Positions 27,780-36,379 of a stretch of DNA of 64,000 nucleotides are shown here, piece by piece; position 1 is the first letter of the stretch; each line of letters opens with the position of its first letter. Made by a program: the position numbers and the translations under genes. Under the pieces are notes generated by a model, which did not search any database, was not told the DNA's origin, and was given only the letters and a program-made list of their open reading frames with translations. Origin of the DNA: VFMC01 sp031400715 (GTDB lineage: Bacteria > Actinomycetota > Acidimicrobiia > Acidimicrobiales > Ilumatobacteraceae); contig JANNQK010000249.1 of the NCBI GenBank assembly GCA_031400715.1, forward strand, positions 1 through 64,000, read 5' to 3'.

Positions 27780-27938
27780 ACCAGCGAACAGGCCGCGGGC
27801 CGGCGCCGACCGGCGCTGACCGGAACGGATCGCGTCGGCGCGGCTTCACACAGCGTTCACAGAGGGGCAACCGATGGGCAACGGACGGCTGACAGAGTTC
27901 CGCCGCCCCTACACGTCCGAACCGAAAAGGAAATCCCC

Positions 27939-28941
27939 GTGGCCTACCAAGCTGAATACATCTGGATCGATGGCACGACCCCGACGCCGCTGCTCCGTTC
28001 GAAGACCAAGATCCTGGCCGACGGCAAGCAGCCCCCCATCTGGGGATTCGACGGGTCGTCGACGAATCAGGCCAGCGGTGAGGCGAGCGACTGCCAGTTG
28101 AAGCCGGTCTTCATCTGTCCCGACCCCATCCGCGGCGGACACAACGTCCTCGTGCTCTGCGACGTGCACAGCGCCATCGACGACAAGCCCCACCCCACCA
28201 ACACCCGCGCCCCCCTCGAGAAGGTCGCGAAGAAGTACTCCAAGCACGAGATGATCTACGGCATCGAGCAGGAGTACACCTTCCTGAAGCCCGACGGCAC
28301 CCCGCTCGGCTTCCCGAGCGGTGGCTACCCCGCACCGCAGGGTCCGTACTACTGCGGCGTCGGCACCGGCCGGGTCATCGGCCGCGAGATCATCGAAGAG
28401 CACACCCAGGCGTGCATCGATGCCGGCCTGATGATCGAGGGGCACCAACGCCGAGGTGATGCCCGGTCAGTGGGAGTTCCAGATCGGCGCCGCAGATGCC
28501 CTGACGGTGGGCGACCACATGTACGTCGCCCGCTGGCTGCTGCACCGCATCGCCGAGGACTACGACGTGGTCGTGTCGTTCGATGCCAAGCCCGCCAAGG
28601 GTGACTGGAACGGCGCCGGCGCGCACACCAACTTCTCCACCAAGGCGATGCGCGAGGGTTACCCCGCGATCGAGGCCGCCTGCAAGGCGATCGGCAAGCG
28701 CGTCGAGGCACACATCAAGGGATATGGCGACGACATCGAGAGCCGCCTCACCGGCGCTCACGAGACCGCCCCGTACAACAAGTTCAGCTACGGTGTGTCG
28801 AACCGTGGCGCCAGCATCCGTATCCCGTGGCAGGTCGCCCGCGACGGCATGGGCTATGCGGAGGACCGCCGACCCAACGCCAACGCCGACCCGTACGTGG
28901 TGACCCGCCTGATCCTCGAGAGCGTTTGCGGAGCTGCCTGA
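27939..28941 (+). pseudogene. glnII: Type II glutamine synthetase, broken by a +1 frameshift
   Basis: ATP-dependent glutamine formation from glutamate and ammonia. The GTG at 27939 (SD aaagga) opens a typical GSII: IWGFDGSSTNQASGEASDC, then EQEYTFLKPDG and YYCGVGTGRVIGREI. At 28439-28442 a run of four G replaces the three expected (GAG GGC ACC AAC...), and the frame shifts after LMIEG. The other frame continues without a gap as NAEVMPGQWEFQIGAAD and runs to the normal C-terminus at 28941. Total coding length without the extra base is 333 residues, normal for GSII. Both halves are fully conserved, so this is either a very recent mutation or a sequence error. A strong terminator follows. Confidence 0.85.
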
Positions 28942-28985
28942 CCTCGGTCAGGCGGACTCGCCTCTCGCCCTCAGTCGACAAGCCT

Positions 28986-29019
28986 CAAGAGGGGGCCGGC
29001 GCTCGTCGGCCCCCTCTTG
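28986..29019 (+). terminator. Intrinsic terminator after glnII
   Basis: A perfect 13-bp stem, caagagggggccg (28986-28998) with cggccccctcttg (29007-29019), and an 8-nt loop. A short T-containing tail (cgctgtt) follows. It separates glnII from the glnA2-like gene. Confidence 0.85.
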
Positions 29020-29135
29020 CGCTGTTCCCCGTCGAGCGCGTCGCTGATGTCGGACACGTCACCGCGACGTGTCGTCGAAGTTCCGAACCCCGTTGACCGG
29101 ATCCGGCCGGCAGCGACAAGACTGGAGTGATGGGC

Positions 29136-30473
29136 GTGCTCGATCAACAACGTGACTACGTGTTGCGCACGGTGGAAGAACGTGGAGTGCGGCTGATCCG
29201 GCTCTGGTTCACCGACGTGCTCGGCAACCTGAAGAGCTTCGCGATCAGCCCCGCGGAGTTGGAGAACGCGCTCGAGGACGGCATGACCTTCGACGGTTCG
29301 TCGATCGACGGCTTCAGCCGGATCCAAGAGAGTGACGTTCTGGCGATCCCCGATCCGAACACCTTCGAGGTGCTGCCATGGGGTGACCCGAAAGCCGCCG
29401 AAGCCAGGGTGTTCTGCGACATCCACCACCTCGACGGCACACCGTTCCACGGCGACCCTCGCCAAGTGCTGCGCCGTCAACTCGACGCAGCCCACGACAT
29501 GGGTTTCACCTTCTACGTCGCCCCCGACATCGAGTTCTTCTACTTCGCTCCGCCCGAGCGCGGCCAGGCGCCGGTGCCCCTCGACGAGGGCGGCTTCTTC
29601 GACCTCACCACCAACGACGTCGCCGGGTCGCTGCGCAAGCAGACCATCCGCACGCTCGAGACGATGAGCATCCCGGTGGAGTACAGCTTCCACGAAGATG
29701 CGCCGAGCCAACACGAGATCGACCTCCGTCACACCGATGCGCTGACGATGGCCGACAGCATCATGACCTTCCGGCTGGTGGTGAAGGAGGTCGCGGCCAC
29801 CAACGGGGTGCACGCGACGTTCATGCCCAAGCCGCTCGAGGGCGTCCAGGGCAGCGGGATGCACGTCCACCTGTCGTTGTTCGCCGGTGACGAGAACGCG
29901 TTCTACGACGCCGACGACCCGAACAACCTGTCGCCCGTCGCGAAGAGCTTCATGGCCGGCCTGCTCCGTCACGCCGCCGAGATCACGGCGATCACCAATC
30001 AGACCGTGAACAGCTACAAGCGACTCGTGCCCGGGTTCGAAGCACCGGTTCACGTGAGCTGGGCGCGCAACAACCGCAGCGGGCTCATCCGCGTGCCGAT
30101 CCCCAAGCGCGGCAATCCCAACGCCACGCGCATCGAGTACCGATCGCCCGACCCCGCATGCAACCCGTACCTGGCCTTCGCGGTGCTGCTCGCCGCGGGG
30201 CTCCGCGGCGTCCGCGAGGGCTACGAGCTCGCCCCCGAAGCCGACGCCAACCTCTTCGAGATGACCGACGCCCAGTTGGCCACGCTGGGAATCGAACAGC
30301 TGCCCCAGTCGCTGAGCGACTCGCTGCGCGTGATGGAGGGAAGCGAGCTCGTCCAAGAAGCACTCGGTGAGCACATCTTCGAGTGGTTCCTGCGCAACAA
30401 GCGCAGCGAGTGGCGGGCCTACAAGACCCACGTCAGCGCGTTCGAGATCGACCGCTACCTGAAGGCCCTGTGA
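29136..30473 (+). CDS. Glutamine synthetase type I, GlnA2-like
   Basis: A 445-residue GSI family enzyme. The start LDQQRDYVLRTVEERGV is close to that of actinobacterial GlnA2 proteins. Active-site blocks are TFDGSSIDGF, the metal-binding GSGMHVHLS and NPNATRIEYRSPDPACNPY. At the site that is adenylylated in GSI-beta (Tyr in NLYDLP) it has NLFEMTD, so regulation by adenylylation is unlikely. GlnA2-type proteins in Streptomyces may act on polyamines rather than ammonia, so true glutamine synthesis is not certain. ATG 29130 and GTG 29127 are also in frame, but GGAG at 29124 fits the GTG at 29136 best (8 nt). Confidence 0.88.
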   Translation: MLDQQRDYVLRTVEERGVRLIRLWFTDVLGNLKSFAISPAELENALEDGMTFDGSSIDGFSRIQESDVLAIPDPNTFEVLPWGDPKAAEARVFCDIHHLDGTPFHGDPRQVLRRQLDAAHDMGFTFYVAPDIEFFYFAPPERGQAPVPLDEGGFFDLTTNDVAGSLRKQTIRTLETMSIPVEYSFHEDAPSQHEIDLRHTDALTMADSIMTFRLVVKEVAATNGVHATFMPKPLEGVQGSGMHVHLSLFAGDENAFYDADDPNNLSPVAKSFMAGLLRHAAEITAITNQTVNSYKRLVPGFEAPVHVSWARNNRSGLIRVPIPKRGNPNATRIEYRSPDPACNPYLAFAVLLAAGLRGVREGYELAPEADANLFEMTDAQLATLGIEQLPQSLSDSLRVMEGSELVQEALGEHIFEWFLRNKRSEWRAYKTHVSAFEIDRYLKAL

Positions 30474-30475
30474 CA

Positions 30476-31156
30476 GTGAACCTCGTCGCTGTGTATCCGG
30501 ATCCACCACCGCCCGAGCTGGCCCGCACCCTCGACCTGGCCGGCTACAAGTGGGGCGCCGTCGGCTCCGTCGAGGATGCCGCCAGCAACGAGCCGGCCAA
30601 CGGCTGGTCGGGTGCGATCGTGGTCTGCGACGCCGACCCTGAGGGGGCGTGGGCACTATGTCGCTCGCTCCGAAAGCGCGACACTCCGGTGTCGCCCCTG
30701 CTCGTGCTCGTGAGCGGGTCGCAGTTGGCCGACCTCGAGTTGCGCAACGACCTGTTCGACGACTTCTGCCTCACGCCGTTCCACCCGTCGGAGGTGGCGG
30801 CCCGATTGAGGCACTTGTTCTGGCGCGGTGGCGACGGTGTCCGACCCGAGCTGGTCGAGTACAGCGGGCTTGCCCTCAACCTCGAGACGTACCAGGCATC
30901 GATCGCCGGGAAGCCACTCGATCTGACGTACATGGAGTACGAGTTGCTCAAGTTCCTCGCCCAGCATCCGGGCAAGGTCTTCACCCGGGAGATGTTGCTG
31001 TCGCGAGTGTGGGGCTACGAGTACTACGGCGGTGCCAGAACCGTCGATGTCCACATCCGGCGGCTGCGCGCCAAACTCGGTGAGGAACACGCGAACCTGA
31101 TTCAGACCGTGCGATCGGTCGGATATCGCTTCGGCCAGAGCCGCTGGGGTTCCTAG
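30476..31156 (+). CDS. glnR: GlnR-like OmpR-family nitrogen regulator with degenerate receiver
   Basis: A 226-residue regulator starting at a GTG 3 nt after the synthetase stop. The C-terminal winged helix (about 125-222) is very close to Streptomyces GlnR: LDLTYMEYELLKFLAQHPGK, TREMLLSRVWGYEYYGGART and VDVHIRRLRAKLG. The receiver (about 1-110) keeps an Asp in IVVCDADPEG but lacks the N-terminal acidic pair and has Thr in place of the conserved Lys (LTPFHP). An atypical, probably non-phosphorylated receiver is a feature of GlnR. The location behind two glutamine synthetase genes supports a nitrogen role. The name is by homology of the DNA-binding domain. Confidence 0.82.
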   Translation: MNLVAVYPDPPPPELARTLDLAGYKWGAVGSVEDAASNEPANGWSGAIVVCDADPEGAWALCRSLRKRDTPVSPLLVLVSGSQLADLELRNDLFDDFCLTPFHPSEVAARLRHLFWRGGDGVRPELVEYSGLALNLETYQASIAGKPLDLTYMEYELLKFLAQHPGKVFTREMLLSRVWGYEYYGGARTVDVHIRRLRAKLGEEHANLIQTVRSVGYRFGQSRWGS

Positions 31157-31170
31157 CTTTCAGGAGACCG

Positions 31171-31977
31171 TCAGCGGAGAAGATCGAGGCCCGCCGCCAC
31201 CATCTCGGCGAACAGCGCCTCACCGTCGCGGTCGGGATGAACGCCGTCACGAAGCACCGATCGATCCTGGCTCACGACGTCGAACCAGTCGACCACCACC
31301 GTGCCGTCGCGTTCGCTGAGCTGTGCCCGCAACGCCTCGTCGAACACCCTCGACGCGTCGACGTAGTCGTCGCGAAAGGCATCGACCCAGACGAGCGGAT
31401 GTTCGTCGGGCAGCAGGTCGAGGACGCGAGCCACGAGCGCGCCGTACTCCTCGGAGGTGGCGTACTTGCCGATGTCGTTGGTGCCGAGCGCGATCACCCA
31501 CACATCGGGATCGGCGCCGGCGGCGATCAGCCGCGCGATCGCATCGAGTCCCGACTCCGGGTTGCCTCCGCCACCGGCCGCGATCCGGCGGCTGACCACG
31601 CCGTCGATCGTGACGTCGGTGAACCCGCCTGCCGCCAGCGTGTAGGCGATCTCGTCCCGCGAACCCTGGGTGATCGAGTCGCCCACCATCACCACCGAGG
31701 TCGCGTCGGTCGCGACACCGAGCCGGCGCCCCGCATCGCTGCCGTTCACTCCGCCGTCGCCGCTGGCGCTGGCGTCGCCATCCTGGCCGGCCGGCAGCGA
31801 ACCGGTTCCCACCTCTCCGGCCGCCGTGCCGGCAGATCGCCCGAACCCATCGGTGGCCACCCACGTGATCGAAGCCGCGAGCACGACCACGATCGCCGCG
31901 AGCGCGCCGCTCATCGCCCACCGACTCGGGGGCGTGCGGGTGTCGTAGTAGCGAACCGTCGGCTCGGGGGCAGCCAT
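31171..31977 (-). CDS. Membrane-anchored SGNH/GDSL hydrolase
   Basis: A 268-residue protein with an N-terminal membrane anchor (AMSGALAAIVVVLAASITWVA, about residues 19-40), a Gly/Ser/Asp-rich linker and an SGNH esterase domain: block I MVGDSIT (Ser), block III ALGTND (Asn), block V DGVHPD (Asp, His). It probably acts outside the membrane as an esterase or deacylase of a cell-surface polymer or lipid. The ATG at 31977 is chosen; the frame stays open upstream. Confidence 0.83.
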   Translation of the reverse strand: MAAPEPTVRYYDTRTPPSRWAMSGALAAIVVVLAASITWVATDGFGRSAGTAAGEVGTGSLPAGQDGDASASGDGGVNGSDAGRRLGVATDATSVVMVGDSITQGSRDEIAYTLAAGGFTDVTIDGVVSRRIAAGGGGNPESGLDAIARLIAAGADPDVWVIALGTNDIGKYATSEEYGALVARVLDLLPDEHPLVWVDAFRDDYVDASRVFDEALRAQLSERDGTVVVDWFDVVSQDRSVLRDGVHPDRDGEALFAEMVAAGLDLLR

Positions 31978-32195
31978 CACCCTCCAGTGTGGTCGCCGGG
32001 TTGCCGTCGACGGCGTCATGCAACATCCGTCACGTGACACCGGCGGACTGCACGGAGCATCGTCCGGGCTCTCGCCGAGCGTCAGGTCGACGCACGGACG
32101 ACGTGGAGGCTGGCGGATCACGACAGCTGGCGTGTCATGCTGTCCGGCGTGCCCGCCGGATCACAGCCCCAGGTCGGAGCACCGCCATCTCTGCG

Positions 32196-32789
32196 ATGAC
32201 CGACGCACGGAACCCGATGCTCGACCGCGGCCGGCGCCTTCAATACGTGACCATCGCGTGGAACCTGATGGAGGTGTTCGTCACCATCGGCCTGGGGATC
32301 GCCGCTCGTTCACTTGCGCTCATCGCCTTCGGCCTCGATTCGATCGTCGAGGTCTTCGCATCGGTCGTGGTCATCTGGTACATCGCCGATCATCGTGCGA
32401 GCGGTCGATCGAGACGCGCGCTCCGCCTCGTTTCCCTCTCGTTCGCGGCGCTCGCGGCGTATCTCGCAATCGCAAGCGTCTCCGCGCTTGTCGCCGGCGA
32501 AGCAGCCGATTCGTCGCCGTTCGGCATCGCGTACCTGGCGATCACAGCGCTCGTCATGTTCGGCCTGGCACGACTGAAGGGCGTGACCGCCCGCGCTGCT
32601 GACAACGCTCCGCTCGCAGCGGAGGCGTCGATGACCTTCCTCGACGGGTGCCTGGCAACCGGAATCCTCACGGCCCTCGCACTCAACGCGGCGTTCGGGC
32701 TCTGGTGGACCGACCCGCTCGCGGCGGCAGTGGTTGCGATCTTCTGCCTTCGCGAGGCCGTCGACTCCTGGAACGAAGCCGGAGACTGA
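32196..32789 (+). CDS. Cation-efflux-family-like membrane protein
   Basis: A 197-residue protein with five to six predicted transmembrane helices. FGLDSIVEVFASVVVIWYI near residue 50 and a second FLDGCLATGILTALALNA segment resemble the transmembrane half of cation diffusion facilitators, but the cytosolic metal-binding domain is absent. Metal transport is therefore only suggested. It is divergent from the SGNH hydrolase gene. Confidence 0.65.
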   Translation: MTDARNPMLDRGRRLQYVTIAWNLMEVFVTIGLGIAARSLALIAFGLDSIVEVFASVVVIWYIADHRASGRSRRALRLVSLSFAALAAYLAIASVSALVAGEAADSSPFGIAYLAITALVMFGLARLKGVTARAADNAPLAAEASMTFLDGCLATGILTALALNAAFGLWWTDPLAAAVVAIFCLREAVDSWNEAGD

Positions 32790-32816
32790 CGGCGCGGTCA
32801 CTGCGCCGGCGCCTGC

Positions 32817-34187
32817 TCAGTCGGTCAACCGTTGGATGCGCGCAGCTTGGCGTGCGTGGGTGCGGAGCACCTCGTCCAGCGCCGGATGCACCGCGCGACC
32901 CTCGGTCACCACGGAACGGCCGGCCACGATCGTGTGCCAGGCACCGATCGGACCGCAACGGAGCCACGCCTCGATCGGATCGGCGAGCGCCCCGGCGAAC
33001 AGTGGGCCGTCGAGCTTCCAGATCGCCAGGTCGCCGACGGCGCCCGGTGTGAGCACCCCGATCTCACCTTCCCGACCGAGGCATCCGGCGCCTCCGAGGG
33101 TGGCGCATTCGAGCGCCATCCTGGCGCTCCCTGCGTGGGCGCCATCGCGCAGCTTCGCCAGCAGCATCGCCTGACGGGCTTCCAACCACAGCGACGCGCT
33201 GTCGGCCGACGACGACCCGTCGACGCCGAGGCCCACCTTCACCCCAGCTGCACGCATCGGCACGATGGGCGAGATGCCCGACGAGAGGATGAGGTTGCTG
33301 CTGGGGCAATGTGCCACTCCGATACCGGCGGCGGCGCCCAGGCGGGTGATCTCGAGCTCGTTCGGCATCACGCAGTGCGCGACCCACACGCGGTCACTGC
33401 ACCAGCCGGTGCGCTCGAGGTACTCCATCGGGCGACACCCGAAGGTCGCGATCGAGAACGCATCGTCCTCCGCGTTCTCGGCGAAGTGGGTGTGCAGCCG
33501 CACGTCGAGCCGTTCGGCGAGCTCAGCCGATTGCACCATCAGCTGCTCGGTCACACTGAACGGGCTGCAGGGCGCCAGCGCGATGCGGACCATCGCCCCG
33601 TGGCTGCGGTCGTGATGACGGGCGATCGCTGCTTCGCTCGCAGCAAGGATCTCGTCATCGGACTGCACCACCGAATCGGGCGGCAGTCCGCCGTCCTTCA
33701 CCGACAAGCTCATCGATCCGCGCGTCGGATGGAAGCGCATGCCCATCGCTCGCGCCGCGGTGATCTCCGCAGACAGCAGGTCGCCGCCGTGCTTCGGATG
33801 GAGGTACAGGTGATCGGTCGACGTGGTGCATCCGCTCAGTGCGAGCTCGGCCAACCCCACGAACGCCGATGCGTACACGGCTTCTTCGTCGATCGCTGCC
33901 CACAGCGGATACAGCGACTGAAGCCAGCCGAACAGCGGCTTGTCGGTCATCGGCGGATAGGCGCGAGTGAGGTTCTGGAAGATGTGGTGGTGCGTGTTCA
34001 CCAGACCTGGGGTCACGAGGCAATCGGTCGCGTCGATCACCCGATCGGCCAGCGGCTCAGCGTCGATGCTCGAACCGACCGCTTCCACCAGACCGTTGGT
34101 GACCGTCACCCAACCACCCGCCAGTTCGCGCCGCTGACCGTCGAGCGTGGCCAACAGCCGGGCGTTGCGAACGAGGAGGTCGGTCAC
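32817..34187 (-). CDS. Amidohydrolase, probable 8-oxoguanine deaminase type
   Basis: A 456-residue metal-dependent deaminase of the TrzN/guanine deaminase subfamily. The metal site NTHHHIFQNLTRAY (about 64-77), HTHFAENAEDDA, a VAHC histidine and the terminal metal ligand Asp in GLGVDGSSSADS are in family order, and SGCTTSTDHLYLHP is typical of 8-oxoguanine deaminases. It hydrolyses an exocyclic amine on a purine or triazine ring. The GTG at 34187 overlaps the upstream decarboxylase stop (GTGA), so the two are co-translated. Confidence 0.8.
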   Translation of the reverse strand: MTDLLVRNARLLATLDGQRRELAGGWVTVTNGLVEAVGSSIDAEPLADRVIDATDCLVTPGLVNTHHHIFQNLTRAYPPMTDKPLFGWLQSLYPLWAAIDEEAVYASAFVGLAELALSGCTTSTDHLYLHPKHGGDLLSAEITAARAMGMRFHPTRGSMSLSVKDGGLPPDSVVQSDDEILAASEAAIARHHDRSHGAMVRIALAPCSPFSVTEQLMVQSAELAERLDVRLHTHFAENAEDDAFSIATFGCRPMEYLERTGWCSDRVWVAHCVMPNELEITRLGAAAGIGVAHCPSSNLILSSGISPIVPMRAAGVKVGLGVDGSSSADSASLWLEARQAMLLAKLRDGAHAGSARMALECATLGGAGCLGREGEIGVLTPGAVGDLAIWKLDGPLFAGALADPIEAWLRCGPIGAWHTIVAGRSVVTEGRAVHPALDEVLRTHARQAARIQRLTD

Positions 34188-35566
34188 GGATCCTGCAACG
34201 AGTCGACGATGAGCCTGATGTCGTCGACCGTGGTTCGGGGGTTCACCACGCAGTAGCGGAGCACGGTTTCGCCCGCCCACCCGGTGGGCGTCACGAACGC
34301 GGTTCCATCGCGCAGCAACCGATCGCTCCAGGCCTTGTACTGCGCCGGCGTCCAGCCGACCCGGCGGAACAACACCACGCTCAGCTCGGGTTCCATGATC
34401 AGTTCGAGATGGGGAGCCGCCTGCACCAGCTCGGCGCCCTCGTGAGCAACCCGCAGGGTGGTCTCCACCGCGTCGCTGTAGGCGTCGGTGCCGTAGGTCG
34501 CCAGGCTGAACCAGAACGGCAACCCACGCGCCCGGCGCGACAGGTGGTGGGCGAAGTCGCTCGGGTTCCACTCCTCCGGCGAGTGCTCGTCGGCGTGCAG
34601 CACATCGAGGTACTCGGCATGCTGCGTGTGAGCCCGTCGGGCATCGCCGGGGTCTCGATAGACGAGCGCACAGCAGTCGAACGGAGCGAACAGCCACTTG
34701 TGCGGATCGACGATGAAGCTGTCGGCGCGCTCGATGCCGGCATAGAGGTGGCGGACGCTCGGAGCAGCCAGACCCGCGCCCCCGTACGCACCATCGACAT
34801 GCATCCACAGCCCGTGTTCCTCGCACACGTCGGCGATGCCGGCCAGGTCGTCGATCACCCCGGCGTTGGTCGTGCCGCTGGTGGCCACGACGGCGAAGAG
34901 TCGTTCACGGTCGTCCGCACCGAGCCCGTCGATGGTCGCCTCGAGCGCCTCGCGGCTCATCCGACCGCGCACGTCAGCCGGCGCCTCGACGACGTCGGCG
35001 TCCATCGCTCGGCCCGCAGCCACGATCGACGAGTGCGCGTTCGACGACCCGATGATCAGGCCACGAACGCGATCGAAGCGGCCGGAGGCTCGGGTTCTCC
35101 ACCGCCAACGAGCAACGATCAGGGCCGACAGGTTGCCGCCCGTGCCGCCGCTGACGAACACACCGCCCGACGAGGGCGGCAGGCCGGCGAGATCACAGAT
35201 GTATCGCAGAGCCTCGTTCTCGGCGAACACGGCTCCGGCGCCTTCCAGCCACGAACCTGCATAGATGCTCGATGCTCCGACCACCAGATCGAACAACATC
35301 GAGGCCTCGGTTGGCGCCGCGGGGACGAAGCTGAGGAACCGCGGATGGTCGACGCTGATGCAGGCCGGCGCCAGCACGTCGCCGAAGACTCGGAGCGCTT
35401 CCAAGCCTCCGACGCCTCGAGGTGTGACCGTGCGACCGGCCATCGCGGCGAGATCGGCTGCCGGGCGACTGGTGTCGAGCGGGGGCGGATCGAGACGCAT
35501 CCGCTCGACCGAGTAACGCAGGACGGCCTGGGTGAGGATCTCTGTGGCGGAGTCGTGCTCATGCAT
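34184..35566 (-). CDS. PLP-dependent group II decarboxylase
   Basis: A 460-residue amino-acid decarboxylase of the aromatic-amino-acid/glutamate decarboxylase fold. The PLP lysine is in the classical motif VDPHKWLFAP, with the preceding acidic MHVDGAYGG and the GGTGGNLSAL phosphate-binding loop. The substrate (Tyr/Trp/DOPA, Glu or diaminobutyrate) cannot be told from sequence alone. It lies between a small membrane protein gene and the coupled deaminase, with a Rid gene upstream, which suggests a small amine or purine catabolic unit. Confidence 0.85.
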   Translation of the reverse strand: MHEHDSATEILTQAVLRYSVERMRLDPPPLDTSRPAADLAAMAGRTVTPRGVGGLEALRVFGDVLAPACISVDHPRFLSFVPAAPTEASMLFDLVVGASSIYAGSWLEGAGAVFAENEALRYICDLAGLPPSSGGVFVSGGTGGNLSALIVARWRWRTRASGRFDRVRGLIIGSSNAHSSIVAAGRAMDADVVEAPADVRGRMSREALEATIDGLGADDRERLFAVVATSGTTNAGVIDDLAGIADVCEEHGLWMHVDGAYGGAGLAAPSVRHLYAGIERADSFIVDPHKWLFAPFDCCALVYRDPGDARRAHTQHAEYLDVLHADEHSPEEWNPSDFAHHLSRRARGLPFWFSLATYGTDAYSDAVETTLRVAHEGAELVQAAPHLELIMEPELSVVLFRRVGWTPAQYKAWSDRLLRDGTAFVTPTGWAGETVLRYCVVNPRTTVDDIRLIVDSLQDP

Positions 35567-35595
35567 CGCGGTGCTCGGGCATCAGGGCGCGCCGA

Positions 35596-35751
35596 TCAGA
35601 CGTTGAGGTCGAGCAGCTCGCTGCCTTCGCCGCGAACCTCGGCATCCTTGTTGAGCATGATGCCGAGGACGGCGGCGAGCACCGCACCGCTCATGCACAC
35701 CACTGCAGGCAGAGCGACGAGGACGACGAGGATGGCGATGGCACCTGGCAC
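35596..35751 (-). CDS. 51-residue single-helix membrane protein
   Basis: The GTG at 35751 opens a 51-codon ORF with a long hydrophobic segment (AIAILVVLVALPAVVCMSG and on to LGIML) and a charged tail KDAEVRGEGSELLDLNV. The codon pattern (hydrophobic then acidic, no interruptions) and its position 29 bp upstream of the decarboxylase on the same strand support a real gene. The function is unknown; it may be a small integral membrane partner. Confidence 0.6.
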   Translation of the reverse strand: MPGAIAILVVLVALPAVVCMSGAVLAAVLGIMLNKDAEVRGEGSELLDLNV

Positions 35752-35782
35752 GCCCTCACCCTATCCCAGCGCCACGCGACCG

Positions 35783-35810
35783 CACAGTGGCGAGTTCACA
35801 GTGGCGAGTT
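35783..35810. repeat. 14-bp direct repeat (x2) at the 3' end of the Rid gene
   Basis: The unit cacagtggcgagtt occurs at 35783-35796 and 35797-35810; the second copy contains the first base of the Rid stop codon on the minus strand. It is one of several such short tandem duplications in the window. Confidence 0.9.
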
Positions 35811-36160
35811 CACAGCGGCTTGAAGGCCCACGCCTCGATCTCGACCGCTCCGCCGAGCGGCAAGGCGGCGACCCCGATGGTGCTCCGGGCCGGGCGGGCC
35901 GTGCCGAAACCAGCGACATACGCATCGTTGAACGTCGCAAAGGTGTCCATGTCGGTCAGGAAGCACAACGTCTTGGCGATGTCGCCGAGCGTCGCTCCGA
36001 CGGTCGCGAGTTGAGCCTCGAGATTCGCGACGGCCTGAGTCGTCTGAGCGGCAACACCGCCTGGCACGACGGCACCGTCGGCGATGCCGAGTTGACCGCT
36101 GACGATGATCCAGTCGCCGGCGCGAACGACTGGGGTGTACGGACCGAGTGGTTTCGACAT
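35810..36160 (-). CDS. RidA/YjgF-family protein
   Basis: A 116-residue Rid protein that in this family hydrolyses reactive enamine/imine intermediates. It has GPYTPVVRAGDWIIVSGQLG at the N-terminus and the conserved arginine in ARSTIGVAALP, followed by VEIEAWA, in the right positions. The ATG at 36160 is preceded in frame by a GTG at 36163. The stop codon lies at the edge of a 14-bp direct repeat (cacagtggcgagtt, 35783-35810). Confidence 0.87.
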   Translation of the reverse strand: MSKPLGPYTPVVRAGDWIIVSGQLGIADGAVVPGGVAAQTTQAVANLEAQLATVGATLGDIAKTLCFLTDMDTFATFNDAYVAGFGTARPARSTIGVAALPLGGAVEIEAWAFKPL

Positions 36161-36379
36161 CACCCCAATCTAGAGCCGCTCCGCCGTCTGGTTGAGGCGA
36201 TCCGGTCCGTCGCCGACGCACCGACGCGGTGGAAACGCCTCTCCCTGACGTTCGACGCCAGGCATCCTCGCGCGGGCTTCTGCCGCGAGGTGCCCCTAAC
36301 CTGGGCGGTGATGCGTTCCCCCCGCCGCACTCCTCCCGGTTCCTCTGACGTGCCGCCGCACACGCACCCACGTGCCACG

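Noticed and set aside
28439..28442. Programmed +1 frameshift in glnII
   Set aside because: No shift-promoting stop codon, SD-like stimulator or known precedent in GSII; a homopolymer indel is simpler, although not excluded.
34409..36379. Long plus-strand ORF running into the TAT lipoprotein gene
   Set aside because: Only the last 310 codons (from 36380) carry a signal peptide and domain; the rest is antisense to the decarboxylase and Rid genes.
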